Below, piece after piece: positions 36,900 through 45,826 of a DNA stretch of 64,000 bases. Below the pieces are notes generated by a model. The model saw only the letters and a program-made list of their open reading frames with translations. It was not told where the DNA came from and searched no databases. The stretch lies in NCBI GenBank assembly GCA_963745945.1, contig CAVUZG010000002.1, positions 124,001-188,000 on the forward strand. The letters are read 5' to 3'. The position numbers and the translations under genes are program-made. Origin of the DNA: DATFVA01 sp963745945. Lineage in GTDB: Bacteria > Bacteroidota > Ignavibacteria > Ignavibacteriales > Ignavibacteriaceae. Within the stretch, counting starts at the first letter, position 1, and every line of letters begins with the position of its first letter.

Positions 36900-39470
36900 T
36901 GCGGAAAAGGACGGGGAAGATTGTATGGGTGTTTAGGATATCTCCTCCCGAAGCCTGTTTGTCTCTGGCAAAGTCGTCGATATGACCACCCTTTTTCACC
37001 GGTCATTTCGAATCCCGACAAGTCGGGATGAGAAATCTTTTTGGACATTAGATTTCTCAGTCGTTCCTCCTTCGAAATGACGGGTACTAATTGCAGTCAT
37101 TTCGATCCCGGTTTATCGGGAGAGAGATCTTACTCCCCAGGAAAAGATATCTTCCGCCAGAGGCGGAGAGATGAATAATTTATAATTAAAAATTAGCAAT
37201 TAACAATTAACAATCCGGCCTATCCGCTTCGCCAGGGTTCAGCGAGGTAAACCGGCAGGCAGGCCAGGGATTCGAAATGACCCATTCTCATTTCATTTAA
37301 ACGGTTAAAACCGTTATGTATTATTATTAGTTTCTTTGATCCCACGACTAAAGTCGTGGGTTAATGGAATACAAGGCTCAGTTCACTAAAGTGAACTGTA
37401 ATGACAGGGAGAGATTGTATTGTTTGAAGAGGAGATTTCTCAATCGTCCGCCAATTGCCGGCCTCATTCGAAATGACGGTTCGTGTTGCTTTAACTGAGG
37501 AGGAGATTTCTTCCGCCAGAGGCGGACGGGCAGTCGTTCCTCCTTCGAAATGACGGTGTGCTTTGTTAATTGTTCAATGTTACTTACTTGCCATCATCTC
37601 GACTCTGGCTTTTCCTTCGTGGTACTCTGTGTGTACTTCGTGTTACTTTGTGAAGTTTTATTCTTATGCGGCTAAAGTCATTCCGTTTTTTTATACAAAG
37701 CTCAGTTCACTAAAGTGAACTGTAATTTTATGCTTTTGCTAATCCTGCTACGTTAGATTTCTCCTCCCGGAGCTTGTCTGCCTCTGGCAGAGTCGTCGAA
37801 ATGACCCGAACTGATTTCATTTAAACGGTTAAGACCGTTACTCAGTTTTTTAGTTTCTTTGATTCCACGACTGAAGTCGTGGGTTAATGAAATACTGATA
37901 GAATATTATTCTTATTTATGCCAGAATCTATTACTGATATAATTCAACGCCCTGCGGGGTTGTGATCTTTTTGGGTTTGTTATTTTATCTATAATAATAA
38001 AAGCCCTACGGGCTTTCTGGAGGTCAAAATAAACATCACTCACAAGGCTCAGTTCACTAAAGTGAACTGTAATTTTACTTTTTCTAATTCTGCTACGTTA
38101 GATTTCTCACCCCAATAAACCTGCTTACCGCAGGCAAGTTGGGGATTCGAAATGACGGAAAAAATGAGTCAGTTAAGCAAGAGAAGGTTATGTTCTTTTG
38201 TCTTGACACAAAAGAACCAAAAAGTCAAGACTGCAAAATAAACGCTAAAATTATTTCGATGTTACGCCGGAATAAAATAACCTGCCTGCCCGTCTTCGAC
38301 GAGGTAAACCGGCAGGCAAGCTCATTCGCTATAGAAGAATCAAACCCGAGCCTTCGGCGGGGCAGGCCCCAACTTTCAAAGAGACAAGCACCGACTTTTA
38401 AAGGGGCAAGCAGATTTTCTTCCTTATGGCTGCACATCTCATAATTTTTTACCCTCTTAATCTGCTCGACTCGCTGAGCCCCGGCGAAGCGGGCGGGCAT
38501 ACGCATTTCTTTTGAGGTCGGGGAGGAAGAAGAGAAAAGGTTTACAAGAATAAGGTGTAAGAGTGGTTGATCGACTGACGTGTAAGATTTCTCCTCCCGG
38601 AGCCTGTCTGCCTCTGGCAGAGTCGTCGAAATGACACTTCTCTTTTTTAATTGATAATTGTTAATTACTTACGGTCATTTCGATTCCCGCGGAGCGGGGA
38701 GAGAAATCTATCTTCCCTCAGGAAAAGATATCTCTCCCGATAAATCGGGATCGATATGACGGTGTGCTTTGTTAATTGTTCAATGTTACTTACTTGCCAT
38801 CATCTCGACTCTGGCTTTTCCTTCGTGGTACTCTGTGTGTACTTCGTGTTACTTTGTGAAGTTTTATTCTTATGCGGCTAAAGTCATTCCGTTTTTTTAT
38901 ACAAAGCTCAGTTCACTAAAGTGAACTGTAATTTTACTTTTTCTAATCCTGCTGCTTTAGATATCTCCTCCCCCTGGTCGTCGATATGACAGTGCTACTA
39001 CTTGTCATTTCGAATCCGACTTTAGTCGGTGAGAAATCTTATTCTCCAATGAAAAGATATCTCCTCATTTCATTTAAACGGTTAAGACCGTTACTCAGTT
39101 TTTTAGTTTCTTTGATTCCACGACTAAAGTTGTGGGTTAATGGAATACTGAGCGCATATTATTCTTATTTATGCCAGAATCTATTACTGATATAATTCAA
39201 CGCCCTGCGGGGTTGTGATCTTTTTGGGTTTGTTATTTTATCTATAATAATAAAAGCCCTACGGGCTTTCTGGAGGTCAAAATAAACATCACTCACAAGG
39301 CTCAGTTCACTAAAGCGAACTGTAATGACAGGTAGAGGTTGTATTGTTTGAAGAGGAGATTTCTCCTCCCGGAGCTTGTCTGCCTCTGGCAGAGTCGTCG
39401 AAATGACGATACTCTTCCCCTGTCATTTCTGGCACATTCACTTCGTTCAGTGTAATCTCCGGGAGAAATC
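36900..39470. repeat. Gene-free 2.6-kb repeat block with a ~530-bp segmental duplication
   Basis: At least four repeat types alternate here. These are REP-like units (for example 36939-36987, 37757-37806, 38585-38632, 38726-38760, 38958-38990); CAGTTCACT/AGTGAACTG palindromes (37380, 37705, 38047, 38910, 39303); CCACGACT/AGTCGTGG and AACGGTTAAGACCGTT hairpins; and CTCTGTGTGTACTTCGTG units. A long copy at about 37552-38075 is repeated at about 38760-39330. Open frames up to about 100 codons here are repeat translations. No gene was seen. Confidence 0.88.
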
Positions 39471-39483
39471 TTTCCTGTTTTAT

Positions 39484-40584
39484 TTATAGATTGTTTAAGA
39501 TAATATCAGTGATGCGTTCAGATGTATGGCCGTCCCACAAGGGAGGAACTGAACCCTTTTTTATGTTTCCGTTTAATATGCTTACTGCAGCTTCTTTAAC
39601 TTTACTAAGATCGGTTCCTATTAGCTGGTTGGTACCGAGTTTAACGGTGATTGGTCTTTCAGTATTATCTCTTACTGTAATACATTGAACTCCGAGGTAC
39701 GTTGATTCCTCCTGGATGCCGCCGCTGTCAGTTATTATAAGACGGGCATTCTTTATCAAAGAAAGGAAATCAATATACCCAACCGGTTCAGTAAGAATAA
39801 GATTTTTATTTATTTTATCCTGTAAACCGGCTGCGGTAATATTCTTTATTGTTCTTGGATGAACCGGGAATATAACTTTATCTTTTTCAGCTATAAAATT
39901 CAGCAAATCAATTATTTCTTTAAGAGTTTCCACTGAATCAACATTTGAAGGACGATGAAGTGTTACAAGAACGAATTCCCCTGACTTAACTTTTAATGAT
40001 TCCATTATTCGGGATTTATCTGCTTTGTTGAGAAAATGAACGAGGCTGTCTATCATTACATTTCCAACAAAGAATAGTTTCTCTTTATTCACTCCCTCCC
40101 TATCAAGATTATTTATACCGCTCTCTTCGGTAATGAAAAGATAATCGGAAATTGAATCGGTCAGAATCCTGTTGATTTCCTCAGGCATTGTCCTGTCGAA
40201 TGATCTTAAACCTGCTTCAACGTGTGCCACTTTAATTCCAAGCTTTACAGCAACCAGGCTGCAGGCAATAGTTGAATTAACATCTCCAACCACGATTACG
40301 AGGTCAGGTTTTTCGGCGAGAACAACTTTCTCAAACTCAATCATAATCTTTGCTGTCTGCTCTGCGTGAGAACCGGAACCGACACCGAGATAAAAATCAG
40401 GCTCAGGCAGTTCAAGATCCCTGAAGAAAACTTCAGACATCTTTTCATCATAATGCTGCCCTGTATGGCAGACAAGGTGATTAACCACATCTTTATGTTT
40501 CAGAAACTCCCTGTGTATCGGCGCTATCTTCATAAAGTTGGGACGAGCTCCGACTACTGAAATAATCTTCAACTGTTTTGTCAT
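39484..40584 (-). CDS. wecB: UDP-N-acetylglucosamine 2-epimerase (non-hydrolysing)
   Basis: The 366-residue enzyme has a normal length and fold for the family. It begins IISVVGARPNFMKIAPIHRE and has CHTGQHYDEKMS, VVIVVGDVNSTIACSL, VAHVEAGLRSFDRTMPEEIN with catalytic acidic residues, VLVTLHRPSNVDS with the catalytic His, and LIITDSGGIQEESTYLG and RPITVKLGTNQLIG. It converts UDP-GlcNAc to UDP-ManNAc in the cytoplasm for surface polysaccharide. It stands alone between a repeat block and a divergent small gene, but probably supplies the same glycan pathway as the 6.6-28 kb cluster. Confidence 0.94.
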   Translation of the reverse strand: MTKQLKIISVVGARPNFMKIAPIHREFLKHKDVVNHLVCHTGQHYDEKMSEVFFRDLELPEPDFYLGVGSGSHAEQTAKIMIEFEKVVLAEKPDLVIVVGDVNSTIACSLVAVKLGIKVAHVEAGLRSFDRTMPEEINRILTDSISDYLFITEESGINNLDREGVNKEKLFFVGNVMIDSLVHFLNKADKSRIMESLKVKSGEFVLVTLHRPSNVDSVETLKEIIDLLNFIAEKDKVIFPVHPRTIKNITAAGLQDKINKNLILTEPVGYIDFLSLIKNARLIITDSGGIQEESTYLGVQCITVRDNTERPITVKLGTNQLIGTDLSKVKEAAVSILNGNIKKGSVPPLWDGHTSERITDIILNNL

Positions 40585-40907
40585 TAATATTCTGCAACCT
40601 TAATTATAAACTGTTATGTAAAATAGTTTATCGATAACAAATGACCAAACAATAATAGATGATACAGTGTCGTATTTTCAAAATGATTCGAAACTTTGTC
40701 TATTCGTTCTTCTGAAATATTTTCAGATTCAAAGTTTAGCGAAGACACAACTAAGGAAAACAAGTTTTAGTGAGGAACTATTAACTATTAATAAAAATCA
40801 CAAGTATCAGGTTGCTGTAAAATTATCACATACAATCAACTGATCACTATGTATTTTCTATTCTCAATTACGGAAACTATTTACTGACAGGATAGGGATT
40901 AGATAAT
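40585..40907. other. Divergent intergenic region
   Basis: AT-rich DNA between leftward wecB and the rightward small membrane gene at 40908. Palindromic repeats are not present. Promoters for both genes must be here; none is clear enough to place. Confidence 0.4.
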
Positions 40908-41183
40908 ATGGAAGCAATTTTACGGATCTATTCCAAAATTACACACAGAAAAGGGCGCTCATCAGAATCAGTTAAATCATCAACAAATAATTATTTAATA
41001 GAGCCTTTTTATGCTGGTATTGCCGGCTTTGCAACATTTCTGTTTTTTCTTTTTTTAATAGAAACATTAATGCATTTCTCCGGTATCAGCCACAAATTTG
41101 TTTTCGGAACGAAAGAGGTTTCAATCGCATCAATAGGATTTGCTCTTCAGTTTATCTCCAGGATTCTTAAAAATTTCAATTAA
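40908..41183 (+). CDS. Small membrane protein of unknown function
   Basis: The 91-residue protein has a basic N-terminal part (SKITHRKGRSSESVKSS), one strong membrane segment (FYAGIAGFATFLFFLFLIETLMHF) and a second weaker hydrophobic helix near the C-terminus (VSIASIGFALQFISRILK). GGATAGGGATTAG precedes the ATG by about 9 bases and may be the ribosome site. No family recognised. Confidence 0.5.
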   Translation: MEAILRIYSKITHRKGRSSESVKSSTNNYLIEPFYAGIAGFATFLFFLFLIETLMHFSGISHKFVFGTKEVSIASIGFALQFISRILKNFN

Positions 41184-41570
41184 ACCCCCGTACTTTAAAA
41201 AGTAAAAACCCCTTATTACAAGGGGCAATTACTATGATATTATGTATGGAAAATTATATTCAAAAATCGGCGCCGGCAGCCAAAGAAACCAGTAGCGCTC
41301 TCAAATTAAATGCCTTCCGTTTTCCTTAATCCACCGGCTAAAAGTACAACAAATTCTGTAGAGACTAATCTCATCGTACACCGTTATAATTTGTTATTAA
41401 ATCTGCTGCAAAGGTATAAGAATAAAAATAAATCACCGTGATTAAAATCATTAATAAATTTTCCAGCCTGAATTTCTTTAGTTTTACACTGTAATGGAAT
41501 TTTTTTTGCACTGATTGTGTTTAACTGATGTAAGCTAAAATCTTTTATTAATTAATAAAGAACAATTTGT
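41184..41570. other. Intergenic region with hairpin
   Basis: A CCCCTT-ATTAC-AAGGGG hairpin lies at 41209-41225, shortly after the small gene; read on the minus strand it is followed by T-rich sequence. It could stop transcription from either side. The rest is unremarkable AT-rich DNA upstream of the lipocalin gene. Confidence 0.45.
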
Positions 41571-42101
41571 ATGAAATCAATAATGGTAATTTTTTTAATA
41601 CTTTCAATTAATATTATGGCACAGGATGAAAACACGGAACCCTTAACTGTTAACCACGTAGATCTTAAAAGGTATACAGGGCTGTGGTATGAAATATCTA
41701 AAATTCCGAATCGTTTTCAGAAGAACTGCACTGGCAACACAACAGCCAGCTATTCTTTAAATGACGATGGAACCATTAAAGTTGTAAACAGCTGCAGAGA
41801 AGACGATGGAGAAATGAATATTGCGGAGGGTATTGCAAAAGTTGTAGATAAAAAGACCAATTCAAAACTTGAAGTCAGTTTTGTAAGCATTTTAGGTATA
41901 AATCTTTTCTGGGGAGACTACTGGATAATAGGGCTTGGTGATGATTATGATTACGCGGTTATCGGTACTCCCAACCGCAAATACGGATGGATACTGAGCC
42001 GTACAAAACAGCTTACTGAAGAAAAGCTGAATGAAGCTAACAGTATCCTGAGGAAGAACGGTTATAATCCAAATGATTTTATAATGACTCCACAGGACTG
42101 A
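41571..42101 (+). CDS. blc: Lipocalin family protein (Blc-like)
   Basis: The 176-residue protein has a signal peptide (KSIMVIFLILSINIMA) without a lipobox Cys. It then has the lipocalin G-x-W motif in LKRYTGLWYEISKIP (Gly37, Trp39), ASYSLNDDGTIKVVNSC, GDYWIIGLGDDYDYAVIGTP and YGWILSRTKQL. Blc proteins bind lipids in the periplasm or outer membrane. Here the product is secreted but not lipid-anchored by sequence. Cys53 and Cys75 could form a disulfide. Neighbours are not functionally related. Confidence 0.92.
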   Translation: MKSIMVIFLILSINIMAQDENTEPLTVNHVDLKRYTGLWYEISKIPNRFQKNCTGNTTASYSLNDDGTIKVVNSCREDDGEMNIAEGIAKVVDKKTNSKLEVSFVSILGINLFWGDYWIIGLGDDYDYAVIGTPNRKYGWILSRTKQLTEEKLNEANSILRKNGYNPNDFIMTPQD

Positions 42102-42118
42102 TCACAAACAGTTCTAAC

Positions 42119-42165
42119 GGGCAGAATGTTGACATAAAAACAAAACCGGATTATCAATTCTGCCC
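42119..42165. terminator. Inverted repeat between convergent genes
   Basis: GGGCAGAAT at 42119-42127 pairs with ATTCTGCCC at 42157-42165. It lies between the ends of the lipocalin gene and the leftward phosphatase gene and may end transcription from both. The 29-base loop is long for a classical terminator. Confidence 0.5.
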
Positions 42166-42179
42166 TGTTTACTAACCAG

Positions 42180-43658
42180 TTATTTAAGAAGTACCATTTT
42201 CTTTACCTGGCTGAAATTACCTGAATTAATTCTGTACAGGTAAACCCCGTTGGGCTGACCGGCAGCATCAAACTGAACTGAATGGTGCCCCGCAGGTTGT
42301 TTTTCGTTTACCAGCGTTGCAACTTCTTTACCGAGTATATTGAATACTTTTATTGAAACAAAACTTTCAGCAGGAAGCTGGTAATTAATAATGGTAGCCG
42401 GGTTAAAAGGATTCGGAAAATTTTGTCCCAGCCTGTATTCTTCAGGTGCACTTATCCTGATTTCTACTACGTCTGAATATTTTATTGTTCCGTCGAAATC
42501 GATCTGCTTCAGCCTGTAAACAACTTTTCCCGTTATACCGGAATTAATAGGATTATCAGTGTATTGATAATTAGTTGTTTCTGTTGCATTTCCCTTTCCT
42601 GCTATAAAACTAATGGTTTCCCATTCGTTATTTGATTTTCTCTGAATCTCAAAACCGCGGTTGTTTTTTTCAGTTGCGGTACTCCAACTTAACAGAACAG
42701 AGTTACCTTCATCACCGGCTGTAAAATTAACGAGTTCAACCGGTATAGGATTCGGATAATCAAACAGCGAGGTTCCGGTTGCTTCCGGAGTCTGAAATCC
42801 CAATAAATCACCAACAGTAGGAGCTATATCTCTCTGCCATGCGGAAAAATCGAGAGTCTGATTAATACTAACACCTCTTCCCAGTGCTAAAAGCATTATA
42901 TGAGTACAGCCTTCACATCCGTCGCCATGATTAGTAAAACCGCCATGTCCGTCGTCATGCCTGCCGTGATCATTTGTTACAAATACTGTTGTATTCTGCG
43001 GTGTATACCCATAGTCTCCTGCCTCAATATGCTGCCATAGCTGATAAATATAACTGTCAGCATTTGTAATTGCCGAAAGATAATTATTCCAGTTGCCGGC
43101 ATGCCCCGCTGCATCAACCTGAGCAAAATTTATTACGAGTAACCTGGGATGATATGCATCCAAAACATTTATAACTTTAGAATAGGTCTGGGAGTCATTT
43201 CTATTATCATCTCCAACCCATGTTCCACCGTAGTCAGATCCGTAACCGGGATCTGTTGAGTACGTAAGAATATTCAATTTAGTTTTTCCAGTCACAGCGT
43301 AACAATCAGACTGAGGGCTGCCTAGTTCTTTTCTCATATATTCAAAAACAGTAGGTTTTGTTGGTCTTTCACTTCCATCATTAGCAATAGGCTGCCAGGT
43401 ACCTGATTCCACAGCAGAGTGTCCGGGACAAGTTTCTGTATAACCGGAGGGATAATTTATCCCAAAATTTGTGTACAAAGTGCCTAATGGTTTCATATCA
43501 GTATACAGGTGAGGAATATAAGTACTGCCTGCCCCAAAGGTTTCAGAATATCTTGCCCCATCCATTACCACTATAATGACGTTCTGAGCCTGAAGGAATG
43601 AACCAAAGGCTATTATTAGTGCTATAATAAAGAGTTTTATTGAAGTAGCTATTTTCAT
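42180..43658 (-). CDS. Secreted alkaline-phosphatase-superfamily protein with T9SS sorting tail
   Basis: This 492-residue protein has a signal peptide (ALIIAFGSFLQA). Its alkaline-phosphatase/NPP-like domain has NVIIVVMDGARYSE (metal Asp33), the probable Thr nucleophile in SGYTETCPGHSAVESG, VINFAQVDAAGHAGNW and the metal site VFVTNDHGRHDDGHGG. A FN3-like stretch (about 310-400, SWSTATEKNNRGFEIQRKS) follows, then a type IX secretion C-terminal domain (QNFPNPFNPATIINYQLP …VYLYRINSGNFSQVKKMVLLK). It is exported to the cell surface or medium. Substrate unknown: phosphomonoesters or nucleotide diesters are plausible. Confidence 0.9.
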   Translation of the reverse strand: MKIATSIKLFIIALIIAFGSFLQAQNVIIVVMDGARYSETFGAGSTYIPHLYTDMKPLGTLYTNFGINYPSGYTETCPGHSAVESGTWQPIANDGSERPTKPTVFEYMRKELGSPQSDCYAVTGKTKLNILTYSTDPGYGSDYGGTWVGDDNRNDSQTYSKVINVLDAYHPRLLVINFAQVDAAGHAGNWNNYLSAITNADSYIYQLWQHIEAGDYGYTPQNTTVFVTNDHGRHDDGHGGFTNHGDGCEGCTHIMLLALGRGVSINQTLDFSAWQRDIAPTVGDLLGFQTPEATGTSLFDYPNPIPVELVNFTAGDEGNSVLLSWSTATEKNNRGFEIQRKSNNEWETISFIAGKGNATETTNYQYTDNPINSGITGKVVYRLKQIDFDGTIKYSDVVEIRISAPEEYRLGQNFPNPFNPATIINYQLPAESFVSIKVFNILGKEVATLVNEKQPAGHHSVQFDAAGQPNGVYLYRINSGNFSQVKKMVLLK

Positions 43659-43954
43659 GAGTTTTATTCCCGAATTAATATTTATGAGCCTGATGTTTTA
43701 TAGCGCAAATTGTATACCATTAACCAGCCAAATAATACTGCTGTTTACACCCTGATTACTGCTAGTTTTCTTACTTAAGGGAATATCCTGAATAAATTGA
43801 AAAAACTGGTATTAATTTCAGAAACACCAATAGCATTTGTAAAAATTGCGGAATTTGAATCAAAAATCGGAATCAAAGTTAAAAATATTATTCCCTGGTT
43901 TTACTTAGCAGCTGGCATTTCATTTGTGCAGTTAAGGGAAAAAATATTTATGAT

Positions 43955-44551
43955 ATGAAGAAATTTCTTATATTCCTTTTAGTTCTCACCACTGCAATAG
44001 CAGTTTACAGCTTCTGGCCGGAGAAGGAGCTAAAGCATCCTCCAGGCATACTTGCACCGGATGATCCTGTGCAGGTTACGGTTAAAAATCCTGTCAGCTG
44101 GCAGAAAGATGATTTTACTATCACTCCACTTGCAAGTTTCAGTATAAAAGCTTTTGTATTAAGCACAAACAGTTTTTCAATTGGAGATGCGAGTGATTTG
44201 TCCCCGATGGATCTCGCTTTGGGCTGGGGTCAGATGTCTAACCAGGTAATAATAGACGGACTGGAAATCAGTCAGAGTAACAGGTGGTATCACTGGAAAG
44301 CAAAGACACTCATAATACCCGCTTCTGAAATAAGTAAACACAGCGCAAATATGCACATCATCCCTGCAAATGATAAAATTGAACAAACGCTGGACAAGCT
44401 TTACAAAGGATGTATAATAGAGATGAAAGGTTTTCTTGTTGCTGTTAAAGGCAAAAATGGATTTCACTGGGAAAGTTCTCTAAGAAGAGATGATACCGGT
44501 GGTGGGGCATGCGAGCTTGTATGGGTTAACGAGTTAACAATTGTAAATTAA
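43955..44551 (+). CDS. Membrane-anchored hypothetical protein
   Basis: This 198-residue protein has an N-terminal helix (KKFLIFLLVLTTAIAVYSFW) that could be an uncleaved anchor or signal. The soluble part has ILAPDDPVQVTVKNPVSW, LALGWGQMSNQVIIDGLEI, SNRWYHWKAKTLIIP and a C-terminal GGGACELVWVNELTI. The pattern (pre-strand LGWGxMS, RWYxW, GxV) is familiar from uncharacterised proteins of proteobacteria and Bacteroidota, but I cannot name the family. No operon partner. Confidence 0.6.
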   Translation: MKKFLIFLLVLTTAIAVYSFWPEKELKHPPGILAPDDPVQVTVKNPVSWQKDDFTITPLASFSIKAFVLSTNSFSIGDASDLSPMDLALGWGQMSNQVIIDGLEISQSNRWYHWKAKTLIIPASEISKHSANMHIIPANDKIEQTLDKLYKGCIIEMKGFLVAVKGKNGFHWESSLRRDDTGGGACELVWVNELTIVN

Positions 44552-45275
44552 CAATTATTAATTATCAATTGACAATTAGAACATATTAGTGTCATCACTA
44601 TTATTTCGATTTGACGCCGTTCAGGCAGTATCCGGCCCTGACTACCGTAGGCAGGCTCCCCCGCCAGGGCGGGGTCAGACAGTATTTATCTTTGAACGTT
44701 TGGCTTCATAAAATTTCTAAACCTGCCTATGCCGGCGGGTAGGCGCAATTCTTTTTATGTGCAGGGAAAGAGTAAAAAACATTTGAGGAGGAGATTTCTC
44801 TCCCAATAAATCGGGATCGAAATGACAGCACTTGATGAACCATTAAGAATTTTCAAACTTGCCTGACGGCAGGCAGGCGCAATTCTTTTAATGTGCAGGG
44901 AAAGAGAAAAACATTTGAGGAGGAGATTTCTCTCCCGACAAGTCGGGATCGAAATGACTAGTAAAGGAGTGTCGGCATATCGACTAATGAAATGAGGAGA
45001 TATCTTTTCCTGAGGAAAAAATCTTACCACACGGACAAGATTTCTCTCCCGATAAATCGGGATCGAAATGACAGCACTTGATGAAGAATTGACAATGAAT
45101 AATTAAGAATTAAGAATTTTCAATTATCAATTATCAACTATCAACTATCAATTTTCAATTATAAGTTTGGAAGGTACAGAATTCTTTCATGCTATTAATT
45201 TTCAAACTGTAAAGTTTTCTGATTATATTCTATTACTCTTAATTATAATCTTAATTCCGGGACTGAAAATTTAAT
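44552..45275. repeat. Repeat block before lemA
   Basis: Contents: AATTGATAATT/CAATTATCAATT simple repeats (about 44535-44575 and 45080-45165); a CCGCCAGGGCGG hairpin; and a tandem pair of ~130 bases (about 44740-44826 and 44872-44957). Each member of the pair ends in an AGATTTCTCTCCC…ATCGAAATGAC palindromic unit after the shared GCAATTCTTTTxATGTGCAG. No gene is recognised. Confidence 0.8.
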
Positions 45276-45824
45276 ATGATAATAGCCGTTATATTAATTG
45301 CATTTATAATTCTCTGGTTTGTTTTTATATACAACCGGTTTATTAAACAAAAGAATATTGTTAGAGAAGCGTGGAGCGGAATTGATGTTCAGCTTAAAAG
45401 ACGTTACGATCTTATACCGAATCTTGTGGATACAGTAAGCGGATACAGTAATTATGAAAAAGATCTTCTGCAGAAAATAACCAGTCAGAGAGCAAGAACG
45501 ATGGAGCTTAACTCACCCGGGGAAAAAGCACAGCCGGAATCAGAATTATCGGGAATGCTTAAAAATCTGTTTGCAGTTGTAGAAAATTATCCCGACTTAA
45601 AAGCCAATCAGAATTTTCTTAAACTTCAGGAACAATTAACTGAAGTTGAAGACCAGATACAGTTTGCAAGAAGATATTACAACGGGGCTGTAAGAGATTA
45701 CAACACACAGGTTGAATCATTTCCATCAAATATTATTGCACTTGTTTTTAATTTTAAGAAAGAAGAATTTTTCGAAATATCTCTAGCCACAGAACGAGAT
45801 ACCCCGAAGGTTGGTTTAAGCTGA
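45276..45824 (+). CDS. lemA: LemA family protein
   Basis: The 182-residue protein has one N-terminal membrane helix (AVILIAFIILWFVFIYN), then the LemA signature RFIKQKNIVREAWSGIDVQL, KRRYDLIPNLVDTVSGYSNY and a long coiled-coil with LKLQEQLTEVEDQIQFARRYYNG, AVRDYNTQVESFPSNIIA. LemA proteins are inner-membrane proteins with a cytoplasmic or periplasmic coiled-coil of poorly known role. It lies two bases upstream of a DUF2207 gene, the common partner of LemA, so the two are an operon. Confidence 0.93.
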   Translation: MIIAVILIAFIILWFVFIYNRFIKQKNIVREAWSGIDVQLKRRYDLIPNLVDTVSGYSNYEKDLLQKITSQRARTMELNSPGEKAQPESELSGMLKNLFAVVENYPDLKANQNFLKLQEQLTEVEDQIQFARRYYNGAVRDYNTQVESFPSNIIALVFNFKKEEFFEISLATERDTPKVGLS

Positions 45825-45826
45825 AG

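Noticed and set aside
38139..38506. Overlapping frames of 93 and 101 codons
   Set aside because: They read through CCTGCCTGCCC and CGGCAGG hairpins and other repeats; composition is repeat-derived.
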